Below, piece by piece: positions 1-6,431 of a stretch of 8,568 nt of DNA (position 1 is the first letter of the stretch; every line of letters starts with the position of its first letter). Origin of the DNA: Bacteroidota bacterium (GTDB lineage: Bacteria; Bacteroidota; Bacteroidia; Chitinophagales; Saprospiraceae); the NCBI GenBank assembly GCA_008501835.1, contig QQUB01000177.1, positions 1-8,568 of the forward strand, written 5' to 3'. Both the position numbers and the translations under genes were made by a program. Below the pieces are notes generated by a model. The model was not told the DNA's origin. It did not search any database and saw nothing but the letters and a program-made list of their open reading frames with translations.

Positions 1-84
1 CTTCAGTTAGCAATCCACAGTCGGCAGTCAGATTGAGAATTTTGATTTGAAATTCAATCTTCCTCAATCAAATTATCTCGAATT

Positions 85-232
85 CTGCCAACTGGTACTT
101 GGAGCGAATGCGACATCCCGTGCACATAGTGCCGGGAGAAAACTGGTACTAAATCAAAATGATGCAATAAACCACTGTTTTAAAACGGGAAGGTGTATCA
201 TTCAGAGCAAGTCAGAAGACCTGTCGTGATCC
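85..232 (+). promoter_or_regulatory. Cobalamin (adenosylcobalamin-type) riboswitch
   Basis: This leader RNA should bind a cobalamin and lower expression of the downstream receptor operon when B12 is plentiful. The 3' half fits the family consensus well: CCACTG at 172-177, GGGAAGG at 187-193, and a B12 box, AGTCAGAAGACCTGTC, at 210-225. In the 5' half, GGAGCGAATGC (101-111) sits where the family has GGTGCGAATCC, followed by a P5-like stem, TCCCG (116-120) with CGGGA (133-137). The segment inside that stem is unlike the usual CCGCnACTGT loop and itself pairs as GCAC-ATA-GTGC (122-132). The edges are approximate because P1 was not resolved. The next gene is a BtuB-type receptor, which independently supports the call. 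A weak TTTG (46-49) and TA-rich (74-80) pair upstream could be a Bacteroidota promoter, but it is too poor to annotate. Confidence 0.9.
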
Positions 233-240
233 ATGTGTTA

Positions 241-269
241 CATTCGTCTTCGGGAATAAAGAACGGATG
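241..269 (+). promoter_or_regulatory. Leader hairpin after the riboswitch, candidate P13
   Basis: CATTCGT (241-247) pairs with ACGGATG (263-269), including one G-U pair, around a 15-nt loop. Its position just 3' of the aptamer is where cobalamin riboswitches carry P13, whose loop kisses L5 when ligand is bound. The loop holds CGGGA (251-255), complementary to TCCCG at 116-120 on the 5' side of P5, so an aptamer-to-hairpin contact is possible. No U-tract follows, so it is not a standard intrinsic terminator. Control of translation is more likely, by inference. Confidence 0.5.
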
Positions 270-351
270 GGTTATGACTTGTTGCTCCTAAGAAAAATAT
301 TGATTTTTCGGCACAGTAATGCCTTTCCTTCTTCTCCCGTTCCAGGGAATT

Positions 352-2238
352 ATGAAAATAACTGTCTTTTCGGTTTTAGGTCTTTTATTACCATTGTTGG
401 TTTTGTCCCAACAACAGGTAGATACCCTTTTGCAGTTGCCTGATGTGTCGGTGCAAGGAACAATGATGTTTCCCCATCAAAAAGGCAGAACCTGGGAACG
501 AATGGACACCGCCGTTGTCAATTTGCTTTCCATGCAGGATCTTGGGCAATTGATGTCTGCTACTCAGGCTGGATATATTAAATCCTATGGACCTGCGGGT
601 ATAAGCAGTTCCTCTTTTCGTGGAGGGAATGCTGCACATACGGTTGTGTTGTGGAATGGAGTGAATGTTCAAAATCCTATGTTGGGACAAACGGAATTGT
701 CTTTGTTCCCCCTTATTCTCGCGGATCAGGTATTACTCTCAAAGGGAGGGCCGGAGACGGCTGGTATTCAGGGGGCTCTGGGAGGTGCTATTCATATAAA
801 AAATGCGTTTGGCGAAAAAGGAACTGGTGGAAATGTTCAAAGCTCCCTGGGAAGTTTTGGTCGTCTGGGCAATGCAGGAAAGATTTATTATGGGAACCGT
901 CGAATCAAAGGGATTACAAGGGGATATCATCAGTTAAGTGAGAATGACTTCAATTATTTTGACTTGCAGGGAAATTCTAAAAAGCTGGATCATGCCAAAG
1001 TTGTCCGGTGGGGTTTGGTGCAGGACGTTTTTATGGTTACAGGTACAAGGTCATCGCTGGAAGGGCATTTCTGGACGCAAAAATCACACAGACTTATTCC
1101 TCCCAACAGACTCCAAATAAAAAGTGTAGCTGAACAGGACGATGAATCGTGGAGAAATGTGGTATTGTGGAAAAAGTGGACTAATGCTCATGCTTTTTCC
1201 ATTACATGTGCTTATTTAACCGAACAATTGAATTACCGGGACAGCATCGCATTGATCAATTCGGAGTCTTTTTCCAGAACCATTAATTTAAAAGCGGAGC
1301 ATCAATATTATCCTGACTTTGGAAATCTTCGGTTTGCTTTGGAATATCAACGGGTTCGTGCGGAGTCCAATAATTATGATTTTAATCCTTTACGGAATCT
1401 GTGGACGGGCAATGCAGCATTCAGAAAGCAATTTTCAAAATCCAATTTCGAAACAGAAATCAGCCTTGCAGCCAGTATTTTGGATGGAGATATAAAACCT
1501 GTGTTGCCCGGTTTACATCTGAAGTGGAAAGCACATAAATTACTTTCGCTGAATGTGGGTATTTTCCGCAACTTCAGGGTTCCAACCTTTAATGATCTCT
1601 ACTGGACACCAGGCGGAAATCCCGGGCTGGAACCTGAAAAAAGCTGGAGTTTTGAATCAGGAGTGTCTTTTCATCCAAAAGTTTCCAAAAATAAACTCAA
1701 ATGGAATGGTAAGGTCCAGATATTTTCCAGAAAGGTGGATAACTGGATAGTCTGGTTGCCCCAGGGGCTCTTATGGCAGCCGGTCAACGCAAAACAGGTT
1801 TGGAGCAGGGGAGTAGAAGTGGAGGCTTTTATGGAGAAACCTATCGCTACAGGAACATTACGGATTAATGGTCGCTATAATCTTATTTTGTCTACCAATT
1901 CTGAAGTGTCCGGTAACCAGGAAACGTTGGACAAGCAACTCATTTATCAGCCTGCTCATAGCGGAAGTATAGGTTTGTCCTGTCAATTTAAAAATGTATC
2001 CAGTAATTACAATCATCAATTGGTGGGCAAAGTGTTTACCACTACCGATAATCTGCATGAAATTTCGGGGTATTCAACCGGAGATTTAAGCCTAAGCAGG
2101 TATTTCGATTTTAATAAATGGTCCTTTTCTCTTTCAGGTACGGTATTTAATATTTGGAATACTGACTATGAAATTGTGGCTTTTTATCCCATGCCGGGAA
2201 GACATTTTCAATTAAAATTTTCAACTAACATACCATAA
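352..2238 (+). CDS. btuB: TonB-dependent outer membrane receptor, BtuB-like (cobalamin uptake)
   Basis: Outer membrane beta-barrel receptor that takes up corrinoids using TonB/proton-motive energy. The ATG at 352 gives 628 residues and starts directly with a signal peptide: MK, a hydrophobic core at about 4-19, then cleavage near LS-QQQ. An in-frame ATG at 319 would add 11 residues ahead of the signal peptide and is less likely. LPDVSVQG (29-36) may act as a TonB box. The plug spans about 55-152 and includes SSSSFRGGNAAHTVVLWNGV and the end motif GALGGAIHIKN. The rest is barrel sequence up to a C-terminal PMPGRHFQLKF strand; the chain ends NIP, not in the usual terminal aromatic. Length is close to E. 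coli BtuB (about 614). There is no N-terminal carboxypeptidase-like domain, so it is not SusC-like. Substrate assignment rests on the riboswitch upstream and the DUF4465 gene downstream as much as on the protein. Confidence 0.88.
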   Translation: MKITVFSVLGLLLPLLVLSQQQVDTLLQLPDVSVQGTMMFPHQKGRTWERMDTAVVNLLSMQDLGQLMSATQAGYIKSYGPAGISSSSFRGGNAAHTVVLWNGVNVQNPMLGQTELSLFPLILADQVLLSKGGPETAGIQGALGGAIHIKNAFGEKGTGGNVQSSLGSFGRLGNAGKIYYGNRRIKGITRGYHQLSENDFNYFDLQGNSKKLDHAKVVRWGLVQDVFMVTGTRSSLEGHFWTQKSHRLIPPNRLQIKSVAEQDDESWRNVVLWKKWTNAHAFSITCAYLTEQLNYRDSIALINSESFSRTINLKAEHQYYPDFGNLRFALEYQRVRAESNNYDFNPLRNLWTGNAAFRKQFSKSNFETEISLAASILDGDIKPVLPGLHLKWKAHKLLSLNVGIFRNFRVPTFNDLYWTPGGNPGLEPEKSWSFESGVSFHPKVSKNKLKWNGKVQIFSRKVDNWIVWLPQGLLWQPVNAKQVWSRGVEVEAFMEKPIATGTLRINGRYNLILSTNSEVSGNQETLDKQLIYQPAHSGSIGLSCQFKNVSSNYNHQLVGKVFTTTDNLHEISGYSTGDLSLSRYFDFNKWSFSLSGTVFNIWNTDYEIVAFYPMPGRHFQLKFSTNIP

Positions 2239-2247
2239 AAATTCAGC

Positions 2248-3234
2248 ATGAAATTTAACACTACGATTTTCTTTTTGATGTTCACATTTGCGCTTATAGC
2301 GCAAACACCATCCTCCTTTGAAGGAATTTCCATTGAACAGGATACCTTTTTAAATGGCCGGGATGCAAGTTTTTATGAAGACGGAGATGCCCTGTTCCCA
2401 AGTCAATATCATTTTGAATGGGATTATTGGCAAGGAGGATGGGCTATATCCAGCATGACAGATTCTGTGACTTCTGGTCCTGGAAATTTATACAGTGCCA
2501 AAACGGGACATGGAATTGAGGGGAGCCAGAATTATGCCGTTGGCCAGCAAGGTGCTGTGATTGCCTTAACGGGGGAAGCAGTTGGTCAGCCATTAAAAGG
2601 TGTATACATCACCAACACTACTTATGCACACAACAGTATGAGGGACGGTGATGATTTTGCTAAAAAATTTGGAGGTGATACAGGGGACGATCCGGATTTT
2701 TTCAGGCTAACTATCAAGGCTTATGCTCAGGGGCAATTATTTCCGGATAGTGTGGATTTCTATCTGGCGGATTTCAGATTTGAGGATAATGACCAGGATT
2801 ATATTGTTAAAGACTGGACATGGGTTGATCTTTCTTCTTTGAGTGAAAATGTTCCTTTGGGTACGGTTGACAGCCTTTTGTTTACTTTATATTCTACTGA
2901 CTCCAATGATTGGGGTTTCAATACTCCTTTGTTTTACTGCATCGATAATTTTAACGGAGATTTCCTGACAGCCAATGATAGTCCGGAATTGGCAGAGCAG
3001 GAACTTGAATTGTTCCCAAATCCGGTAGTGGATGAGGTAGTGATCAATTGGCCTGGAAACCTTTCTGAAGCCGGGGTGATAACTGTCATTGATGCTTCCG
3101 GTAAGGTTGTCATTCAAAAGGAAACCAGATGGGATCAGGTAAGGCTTGATCTTTCAGGTTTAGTGCCTGGAGTTTATGTGGTTCGACAAACTATTGGGAA
3201 AACTATCTGGACAGGGAAGGTGATCAAGCTTTAA
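2248..3234 (+). CDS. DUF4465 protein with T9SS sorting domain, probable surface B12-binding partner of BtuB
   Basis: Secreted protein of 328 residues, 9 bp after the receptor stop and surely co-transcribed with it. A signal peptide (about 1-18, cleavage near LIA-QTP) has no lipobox cysteine. The DUF4465 domain spans about 20-240, with recognisable blocks: WDYWQGGWAISS (58-69), GSQNYAVG (92-99), KGVYITNTTYAHNSM (117-131), DFYLADFR (170-177) and STDSNDWGFNTPLFYCIDNF (216-235). After a short linker comes a type A T9SS C-terminal domain (about 252-328) with LFPNPV, a central GxxxxxIDASGKVV strand and a final GKVIKL. Such tails direct export through the type IX system, followed by surface anchoring or release. 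From memory, DUF4465-type proteins sit in Bacteroides B12 loci and the BtuH group of surface B12 binders belongs here; I could not check this. The B12-binding role is inferred from family and operon. Confidence 0.85.
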   Translation: MKFNTTIFFLMFTFALIAQTPSSFEGISIEQDTFLNGRDASFYEDGDALFPSQYHFEWDYWQGGWAISSMTDSVTSGPGNLYSAKTGHGIEGSQNYAVGQQGAVIALTGEAVGQPLKGVYITNTTYAHNSMRDGDDFAKKFGGDTGDDPDFFRLTIKAYAQGQLFPDSVDFYLADFRFEDNDQDYIVKDWTWVDLSSLSENVPLGTVDSLLFTLYSTDSNDWGFNTPLFYCIDNFNGDFLTANDSPELAEQELELFPNPVVDEVVINWPGNLSEAGVITVIDASGKVVIQKETRWDQVRLDLSGLVPGVYVVRQTIGKTIWTGKVIKL

Positions 3235-3270
3235 TTTGGGTTGATAGGTTACTATTATAGAGTGCATATT

Positions 3271-3287
3271 GAGTACCTACGGCACTC
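3271..3287. repeat. Degenerate palindrome with 3-nt loop
   Basis: GAGTACC-TAC-GGCACTC is an inverted repeat with 7-bp arms, one A/C mismatch and a TAC loop. It lies 37 bp after the DUF4465 stop and just ahead of the 53-bp tandem repeats, to which it looks related in design. It may help end the btuB operon transcript, but no U-tract is present. Confidence 0.5.
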
Positions 3288-3301
3288 GGTCAGTTCACTT
3301 T

Positions 3302-3460
3302 CTTTTCAAGGCACTTCGTACCTTGTTACCGATATTTGGTCTCTATGAGACCGGCTTTTCAAGGTGCTTCGGACCATGTTGTCGATATTTGGTCTCTATG
3401 AGACCGACTTTTCAAGGTGCTTTGGACCGTGTTGTGGTTATTTGGTCTCCATGAGACCTT
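3302..3460. repeat. Three 53-bp tandem repeats, each with two palindromes
   Basis: Units run 3302-3354, 3355-3407 and 3408-3460, all exactly 53 bp. Each starts CTTTTCAAGG and holds two inverted repeats. The second palindrome is GGTCTC-TAT-GAGACC (3338-3352 and 3391-3405) or GGTCTC-CAT-GAGACC (3444-3458). The first palindrome is nearly complete in unit 1, CAAGGCAC-TTC-GTACCTTG (3307-3325, one mismatch), and decayed in units 2 and 3 (two mismatches each). Units 1 and 2 are the closest pair, and divergence is greatest in the middle of unit 3. No reading frame is maintained. This resembles clustered REP-type intergenic elements and is not a CRISPR array, since the whole unit including any supposed spacer is repeated. 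Confidence 0.9.
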
Positions 3461-3490
3461 TGGCGTTGGTTGATTCTGAAGGGAGTTTAA

Positions 3491-3554
3491 GTCCCATTGG
3501 GACGATCTATTGGTAACACTCATGCGGTTAGGATAGCCTAAGTACCGTAGGTAC
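3491..3554. repeat. Palindrome cluster related to the 53-bp repeats, inverted
   Basis: Three small inverted repeats follow each other: GTCCC-ATT-GGGAC (3491-3503), TTAGG-ATAG-CCTAA (3528-3541) and GTACC-GTA-GGTAC (3542-3554). Four bases after the first lies TATTGGTAACA (3508-3518). The same motif, as TATCGGTAACA on the minus strand, lies at 3324-3334, three bases from the palindrome of the first 53-bp unit. The arrangement palindrome, short gap, TATYGGTAACA is therefore present twice in opposite orientation, which suggests one dispersed repeat family. No protein is encoded. Confidence 0.6.
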
Positions 3555-3570
3555 GGAATCTGATGCAGTA

Positions 3571-3732
3571 TCGGACTCTGTGGCCTGTCCTCTGGCCCTC
3601 TGGTGCTGGAACGCATGCGTGTAAGGCGCCGCAGAGCCTGTCCACGGCACATGGTGCCGGGAGACGAGGACAGCAAGGGGTAGGAGCGAAGTGGATAACC
3701 CGGTGCCGGCATGAAATGTACGGCATGATGCC
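3571..3732. other. GC-rich self-complementary island, candidate structured RNA or decayed element
   Basis: Bases 3571-3710 are 66% GC (92 of 140), far above the neighbouring genes. Pairings visible by eye are: CTGTCCTC (3585-3592) with GAGGACAG (3666-3673), closing a domain; CTCT (3598-3601) with AGAG (3633-3636) and GGTGC (3602-3606) with GCGCC (3626-3630); a hairpin GGCAC-ATG-GTGCC (3646-3658); and GCCGGCAT (3705-3712) with ATGTACGGC (3716-3724) around a GAA loop, one base bulged. ACGCATGCGT (3611-3620) is a perfect palindrome. The features of RNase P RNA, tmRNA, SRP RNA and the B12 box were looked for and not found. The overlapping short reading frames look non-coding. Strand and boundaries are unknown. 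It could also be just a cluster of GC-rich palindromic repeats. Confidence 0.35.
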
Positions 3733-3841
3733 AGAGAATTATCCTGATTTTCCCTAAACCATCCCACCAAAACGGACATTCATCGAAAAAATTAAGGTGT
3801 CTGGGAGTCGGTTTGTTATTTTTGACAGCATTAAAACAAAA

Positions 3842-4426
3842 ATGATGAACTTCAGACGACACCTTATTCCGCTATTGCTGCTCATCCTTCCTATTGGCGC
3901 TTTTGCCCAAAGTCAGGCGCTGAAAAAACTCAACGACAATTACGAAAAGATCCGGTTGCGATATTTTTATGAAAGCGTAATCCGTGCCGGGGCCAATGCC
4001 GCTCTTGGTGAAGAGGGTGTTGAACTCAGCAAAGGAATACACAGGGTAGTCACTACTGACTTTAAGCATTCTGAAGCCAATGAAGGAGCGGTGGAGGATC
4101 TTCGAAAATGGTTGAAGGAAGATAATTACGAAACCTACATTGAGGTTACCAATCGGGGAAATCTTGCCGGAATGGCTTCTTTTCTTATGGGCATTATTGG
4201 CCAGAATGGTGACGAAGATTCTGCAGAATCCGGTAGTCAGTTGGAAGATGCTATTAATGAAATGGCCGTTTATGCTATTGATGACGGTGATACCATTTCC
4301 TCCCTGGTAGTTATGATGATCGGAGATAAAAATACCCAGGTCTATGAATTGGATGGAAAACTGGAACTCAAGTCTGTACCGGAATTGATCGAGCGGGTTC
4401 AGAAGTTTGCGGAGATAATAGAATAG
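3842..4426 (+). CDS. Exported DUF4252-like protein
   Basis: Small exported protein of unknown function, 194 residues from the ATG at 3842; the adjacent ATG at 3845 is equally possible. The in-frame ATG at 3797 would put 15 unrelated residues ahead of the signal peptide and is rejected. The signal peptide is RRH, then a leucine-rich core (8-20) and an AFA-Q cleavage site near 23, with no lipobox cysteine, so a periplasmic location is likely. The mature part begins with a charged helix (25-45), then has a variable middle with an acidic stretch (122-136). The C-terminal half, DGDTISSLVVMMIGDKN (148-164) then YELDGKLELKSVPELI (168-183), resembles the end of DUF4252 proteins, a Bacteroidota family. 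I give that family moderate confidence. The gene stands alone, about 200 bp before the ABC operon, with no co-function evident. Confidence 0.75.
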   Translation: MMNFRRHLIPLLLLILPIGAFAQSQALKKLNDNYEKIRLRYFYESVIRAGANAALGEEGVELSKGIHRVVTTDFKHSEANEGAVEDLRKWLKEDNYETYIEVTNRGNLAGMASFLMGIIGQNGDEDSAESGSQLEDAINEMAVYAIDDGDTISSLVVMMIGDKNTQVYELDGKLELKSVPELIERVQKFAEIIE

Positions 4427-4430
4427 GACC

Positions 4431-4457
4431 GGGATTGCCAGGATTGCTGGGATTAGA
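4431..4457. repeat. 9-bp tandem repeat, three units
   Basis: GGGATTGCC, AGGATTGCT and GGGATTAGA follow one another at 4431-4439, 4440-4448 and 4449-4457, starting four bases after the stop of the DUF4252-like gene. It is a short simple repeat with no visible function. Confidence 0.6.
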
Positions 4458-4458
4458 T

Positions 4459-4520
4459 TTTTCAAGGCGATGCCTTTGCCGAGGTTTGTGTGTAGGGAAA
4501 AGGTGTTGCCTTGTCGGAGG
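4459..4520. repeat. Duplicated palindromic element in the spacer before the ABC operon
   Basis: Two related blocks start at 4464 and 4500. The first is AAGGC-GAT-GCCTT followed by TGCCGAGG; the second is AAGGT-GTT-GCCTT followed by GTCGGAGG. They agree at 16 of 21 positions and each makes a 5-bp stem with a 3-nt loop. The first is preceded by TTTTC, giving TTTTCAAGGC (4459-4468), which is also found at the start of the first 53-bp unit (3303-3312). This ties the spacer to the same repeat family. Bases 4521-4633 hold an AT-rich leader with recurring TTGAAC and TTAAACA words and no clear promoter. Confidence 0.5.
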
Positions 4521-4633
4521 AAAAAATGCAAAGTGACGAGTGATGAATTCAGAATTAGACTATTTTGAACCCTTTGAACAATATTAAACAGCGAACCCCG
4601 CGAGCCATCAAACAACGTTAAACAACATAATTC

Positions 4634-5527
4634 ATGTCCACAATACTAGAAATAAAAGGATTGACAAAAAGGTTCGGAAGATTGACGGCAGTGAATCAGC
4701 TTGACCTGACTATTGAAAAAGGTTCGGTTTTTGGGATGCTTGGACCCAATGGAAGTGGAAAGACCACTACCCTGGGAATGTTGCTGGGAGTAACCACTCC
4801 CACGGCAGGCAGTTTTTCCTGGTTTGGCAACGGTCATTCTCACGAAATGCGAAAAAATATAGGTGCCATTCTGGAGCAACCTGTTTTTTACCCTTACATG
4901 ACCGGAGAGCAAAACCTGGATCTTGTTTGCCAGATCAAAGGGGCTGAAAAAACCAGAATTGCTGAAGTATTGGAAACAGTTGGCCTTAGTGGTCGCGGTA
5001 AGGATAAGTTCAAAGGTTATTCTCTCGGGATGAAACAAAGGTTGGCCATTGCTGCAGCGCTTATCAATGACCCTCATGTACTGGTGTTGGATGAACCAAC
5101 CAATGGTCTTGACCCACAGGGAATCTTCGATATTCGGGAACTGATTCGTGATATTGCAACAACAGGTAAGACAATTATTCTTGCCAGTCACCTGCTCGAT
5201 GAAGTGCAAAAGGTCTGCACCGAATTTTGTGTGCTACAGACCGGGAACCTTATATACAAAGGTTCTGTCGAAGAGGATTTTGCAGATTCGACAACCATTG
5301 AGTTGGTTGCTGATGATCTTTCAAAATTAAAGACTGTTTTGGGGGGAATTTCGGGGATTACGGAAGTAGAAGAAAAGGATGGTACCATACTCGTACGTGG
5401 AGAAAAAGATCTGACAAGTCTTACTGTTAATAAGGTGCTCGTCGAAAAAGGAATTGTGCTTACTCATCTCCGGACGTTGAAAAAGAGCCTTGAAGAACAA
5501 TTCATGGAAATCCTTAAGGAAAGCTAA
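4634..5527 (+). CDS. ABC-2 type exporter, ATP-binding subunit
   Basis: Cytoplasmic ATPase that powers the membrane protein encoded next. The 297 residues show every part of an ABC ATPase: Walker A GPNGSGKTT (37-45), a Q-loop at EQP (81-83), signature YSLGMKQR (129-136), Walker B VLVLDEP (149-155), D-loop GLDP (158-161) and switch histidine H186 in LASHLLDE. Residues from about 225 to 297 form a C-terminal extension of the kind seen in BcrA/NatA-like drug, peptide or sodium exporters, ending in a SLEEQFMEI helix. No key residue is missing, so it should be active. The ATG at 4634 begins the standard ILEIKGLTKRFG strand and needs no change. The permease starts 82 bp downstream with no terminator between. 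Substrate cannot be told; antibiotics, peptides or lipids are all possible. Confidence 0.95.
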   Translation: MSTILEIKGLTKRFGRLTAVNQLDLTIEKGSVFGMLGPNGSGKTTTLGMLLGVTTPTAGSFSWFGNGHSHEMRKNIGAILEQPVFYPYMTGEQNLDLVCQIKGAEKTRIAEVLETVGLSGRGKDKFKGYSLGMKQRLAIAAALINDPHVLVLDEPTNGLDPQGIFDIRELIRDIATTGKTIILASHLLDEVQKVCTEFCVLQTGNLIYKGSVEEDFADSTTIELVADDLSKLKTVLGGISGITEVEEKDGTILVRGEKDLTSLTVNKVLVEKGIVLTHLRTLKKSLEEQFMEILKES

Positions 5528-5609
5528 ATAATCGTCTTTGTGGACTATATATGTCTTCCGACCTATAGTGCGGAATGTCGTTTACTCCATTTGCGTTAAA
5601 AAACAAAAT

Positions 5610-6425
5610 ATGTTACGCCTACTCAAAATAGAACTGACCAAACTTTACACCAATCGATTTTTTAAGGTACTGGGTGCTTTGTGGTTATTTGCCTTCATTT
5701 CCATCCCTGTGGCCTTTAAGTACTTTTTGGTATGGATAGAAAAGAATGAACCTACGGGTGACAATCAATTTCTGAAGCCGGATCAATGGCCGATATTTGA
5801 TTTTGTGGATATCTGGCAAAACCTGGCTTACCTGTATAAAATGGTGACCATTTTTATTTGTTTTATCGTACTTGCAAGTGTAACCAATGAATTTGACTAC
5901 AAAACTATTCGGCAGAATGTCATTGACGGGATGAGTCGGAGGGAATGGTGGTTGAGTAAGATCACTTTTATGCTGGCCATTAGTTTTTTGGCAACGGTAA
6001 TCCTGGCCGTAATTGGTTTGGTAGTTGGATATGCCTATTCTCCGGTGACTGATGTTGAGTATGTGCTTCGGAATATTGAGTTTATGGGAGCATATTTCCT
6101 TCAGGTTTTTTATTTCCTCATGTTCTGTTTTGTAATTAGTTTGCTAATCAAACGGGCGGGTTTTGCCTTTGCGGGCATCCTTTTTTACATCTATATACTG
6201 GAGCCAATAGTCACGGTGATCCTCAGTGAAAAGTATGAGCTGACATTTTTGGCTGATTGCTTTCCAATTGAAGCTGGCTGGAATTTAATTCGATTACCTT
6301 TTGAAAAATACTTCCTGATGTATTCTCAGGATTATGTTGCCTGGCTGGATCTGGGAGTTGCCGGTGCCTGGTTGGCGTTTTTCATGGGGATGTCATATCT
6401 GTTGGTAACGAGGAGAGATCTGTAA
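5610..6425 (+). CDS. ABC-2 type exporter, permease subunit
   Basis: Inner membrane subunit paired with the ATPase just upstream. From the ATG at 5610 it is 271 residues, starting MLRLLKIELTKLYTNRFFKV, the typical cytoplasmic N-terminal helix of the family. The frame is open for 24 further codons (ATG at 5538), but that part is unlike the family, so the inner start is preferred. Six hydrophobic segments lie at about 19-43, 73-92, 117-142, 160-180, 183-205 and 245-266. Between the second and third, NEFDYKTIRQNVIDGMSRRE (93-112) matches the conserved cytoplasmic loop thought to touch the ATPase. The C-terminus, VTRRDL, is typical. A short inverted repeat, TTCCG with CGGAA (5556-5575), lies in the gap before it and could be a minor mRNA hairpin. 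The substrate is unknown. Confidence 0.9.
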   Translation: MLRLLKIELTKLYTNRFFKVLGALWLFAFISIPVAFKYFLVWIEKNEPTGDNQFLKPDQWPIFDFVDIWQNLAYLYKMVTIFICFIVLASVTNEFDYKTIRQNVIDGMSRREWWLSKITFMLAISFLATVILAVIGLVVGYAYSPVTDVEYVLRNIEFMGAYFLQVFYFLMFCFVISLLIKRAGFAFAGILFYIYILEPIVTVILSEKYELTFLADCFPIEAGWNLIRLPFEKYFLMYSQDYVAWLDLGVAGAWLAFFMGMSYLLVTRRDL

Positions 6426-6431
6426 CATATC

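Noticed and set aside
31..59. AT-rich imperfect hairpin at the left edge
   Set aside because: About ten pairs with a bulge in AT-rich DNA; it could be the end of an unseen upstream gene's transcript, but nothing supports this beyond chance.
47..229. 60-codon open frame in the leader
   Set aside because: It covers the cobalamin riboswitch; RNA consensus elements explain the sequence, and the predicted peptide has no protein features.
319..351. ATG at 319 as the receptor start
   Set aside because: It would place 11 extra residues before MKITVFSVLG, which is itself a normal signal peptide start; ATG 352 fits better.
3302..3460. CRISPR array reading of the three GGTCTC palindromes
   Set aside because: The would-be spacers are themselves repeated with the same drift, there are only three units, and no cas gene is nearby; these are tandem repeats.
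3359..3862. Several open frames of 60-167 codons across the repeat and GC-rich spacer
   Set aside because: They overlap one another on both strands, pass through tandem repeats and palindromes, and have no recognisable domain; open frames are expected by chance in GC-rich DNA.
3872..4615. 247-codon open frame on the minus strand
   Set aside because: It lies opposite the DUF4252-like gene, which has a good signal peptide and family-like C-terminus; the antisense protein resembles nothing and runs into repeat DNA.
4646..5209. 187-codon open frame on the minus strand
   Set aside because: It is the antisense of the ABC ATPase, whose motifs are all intact on the plus strand.
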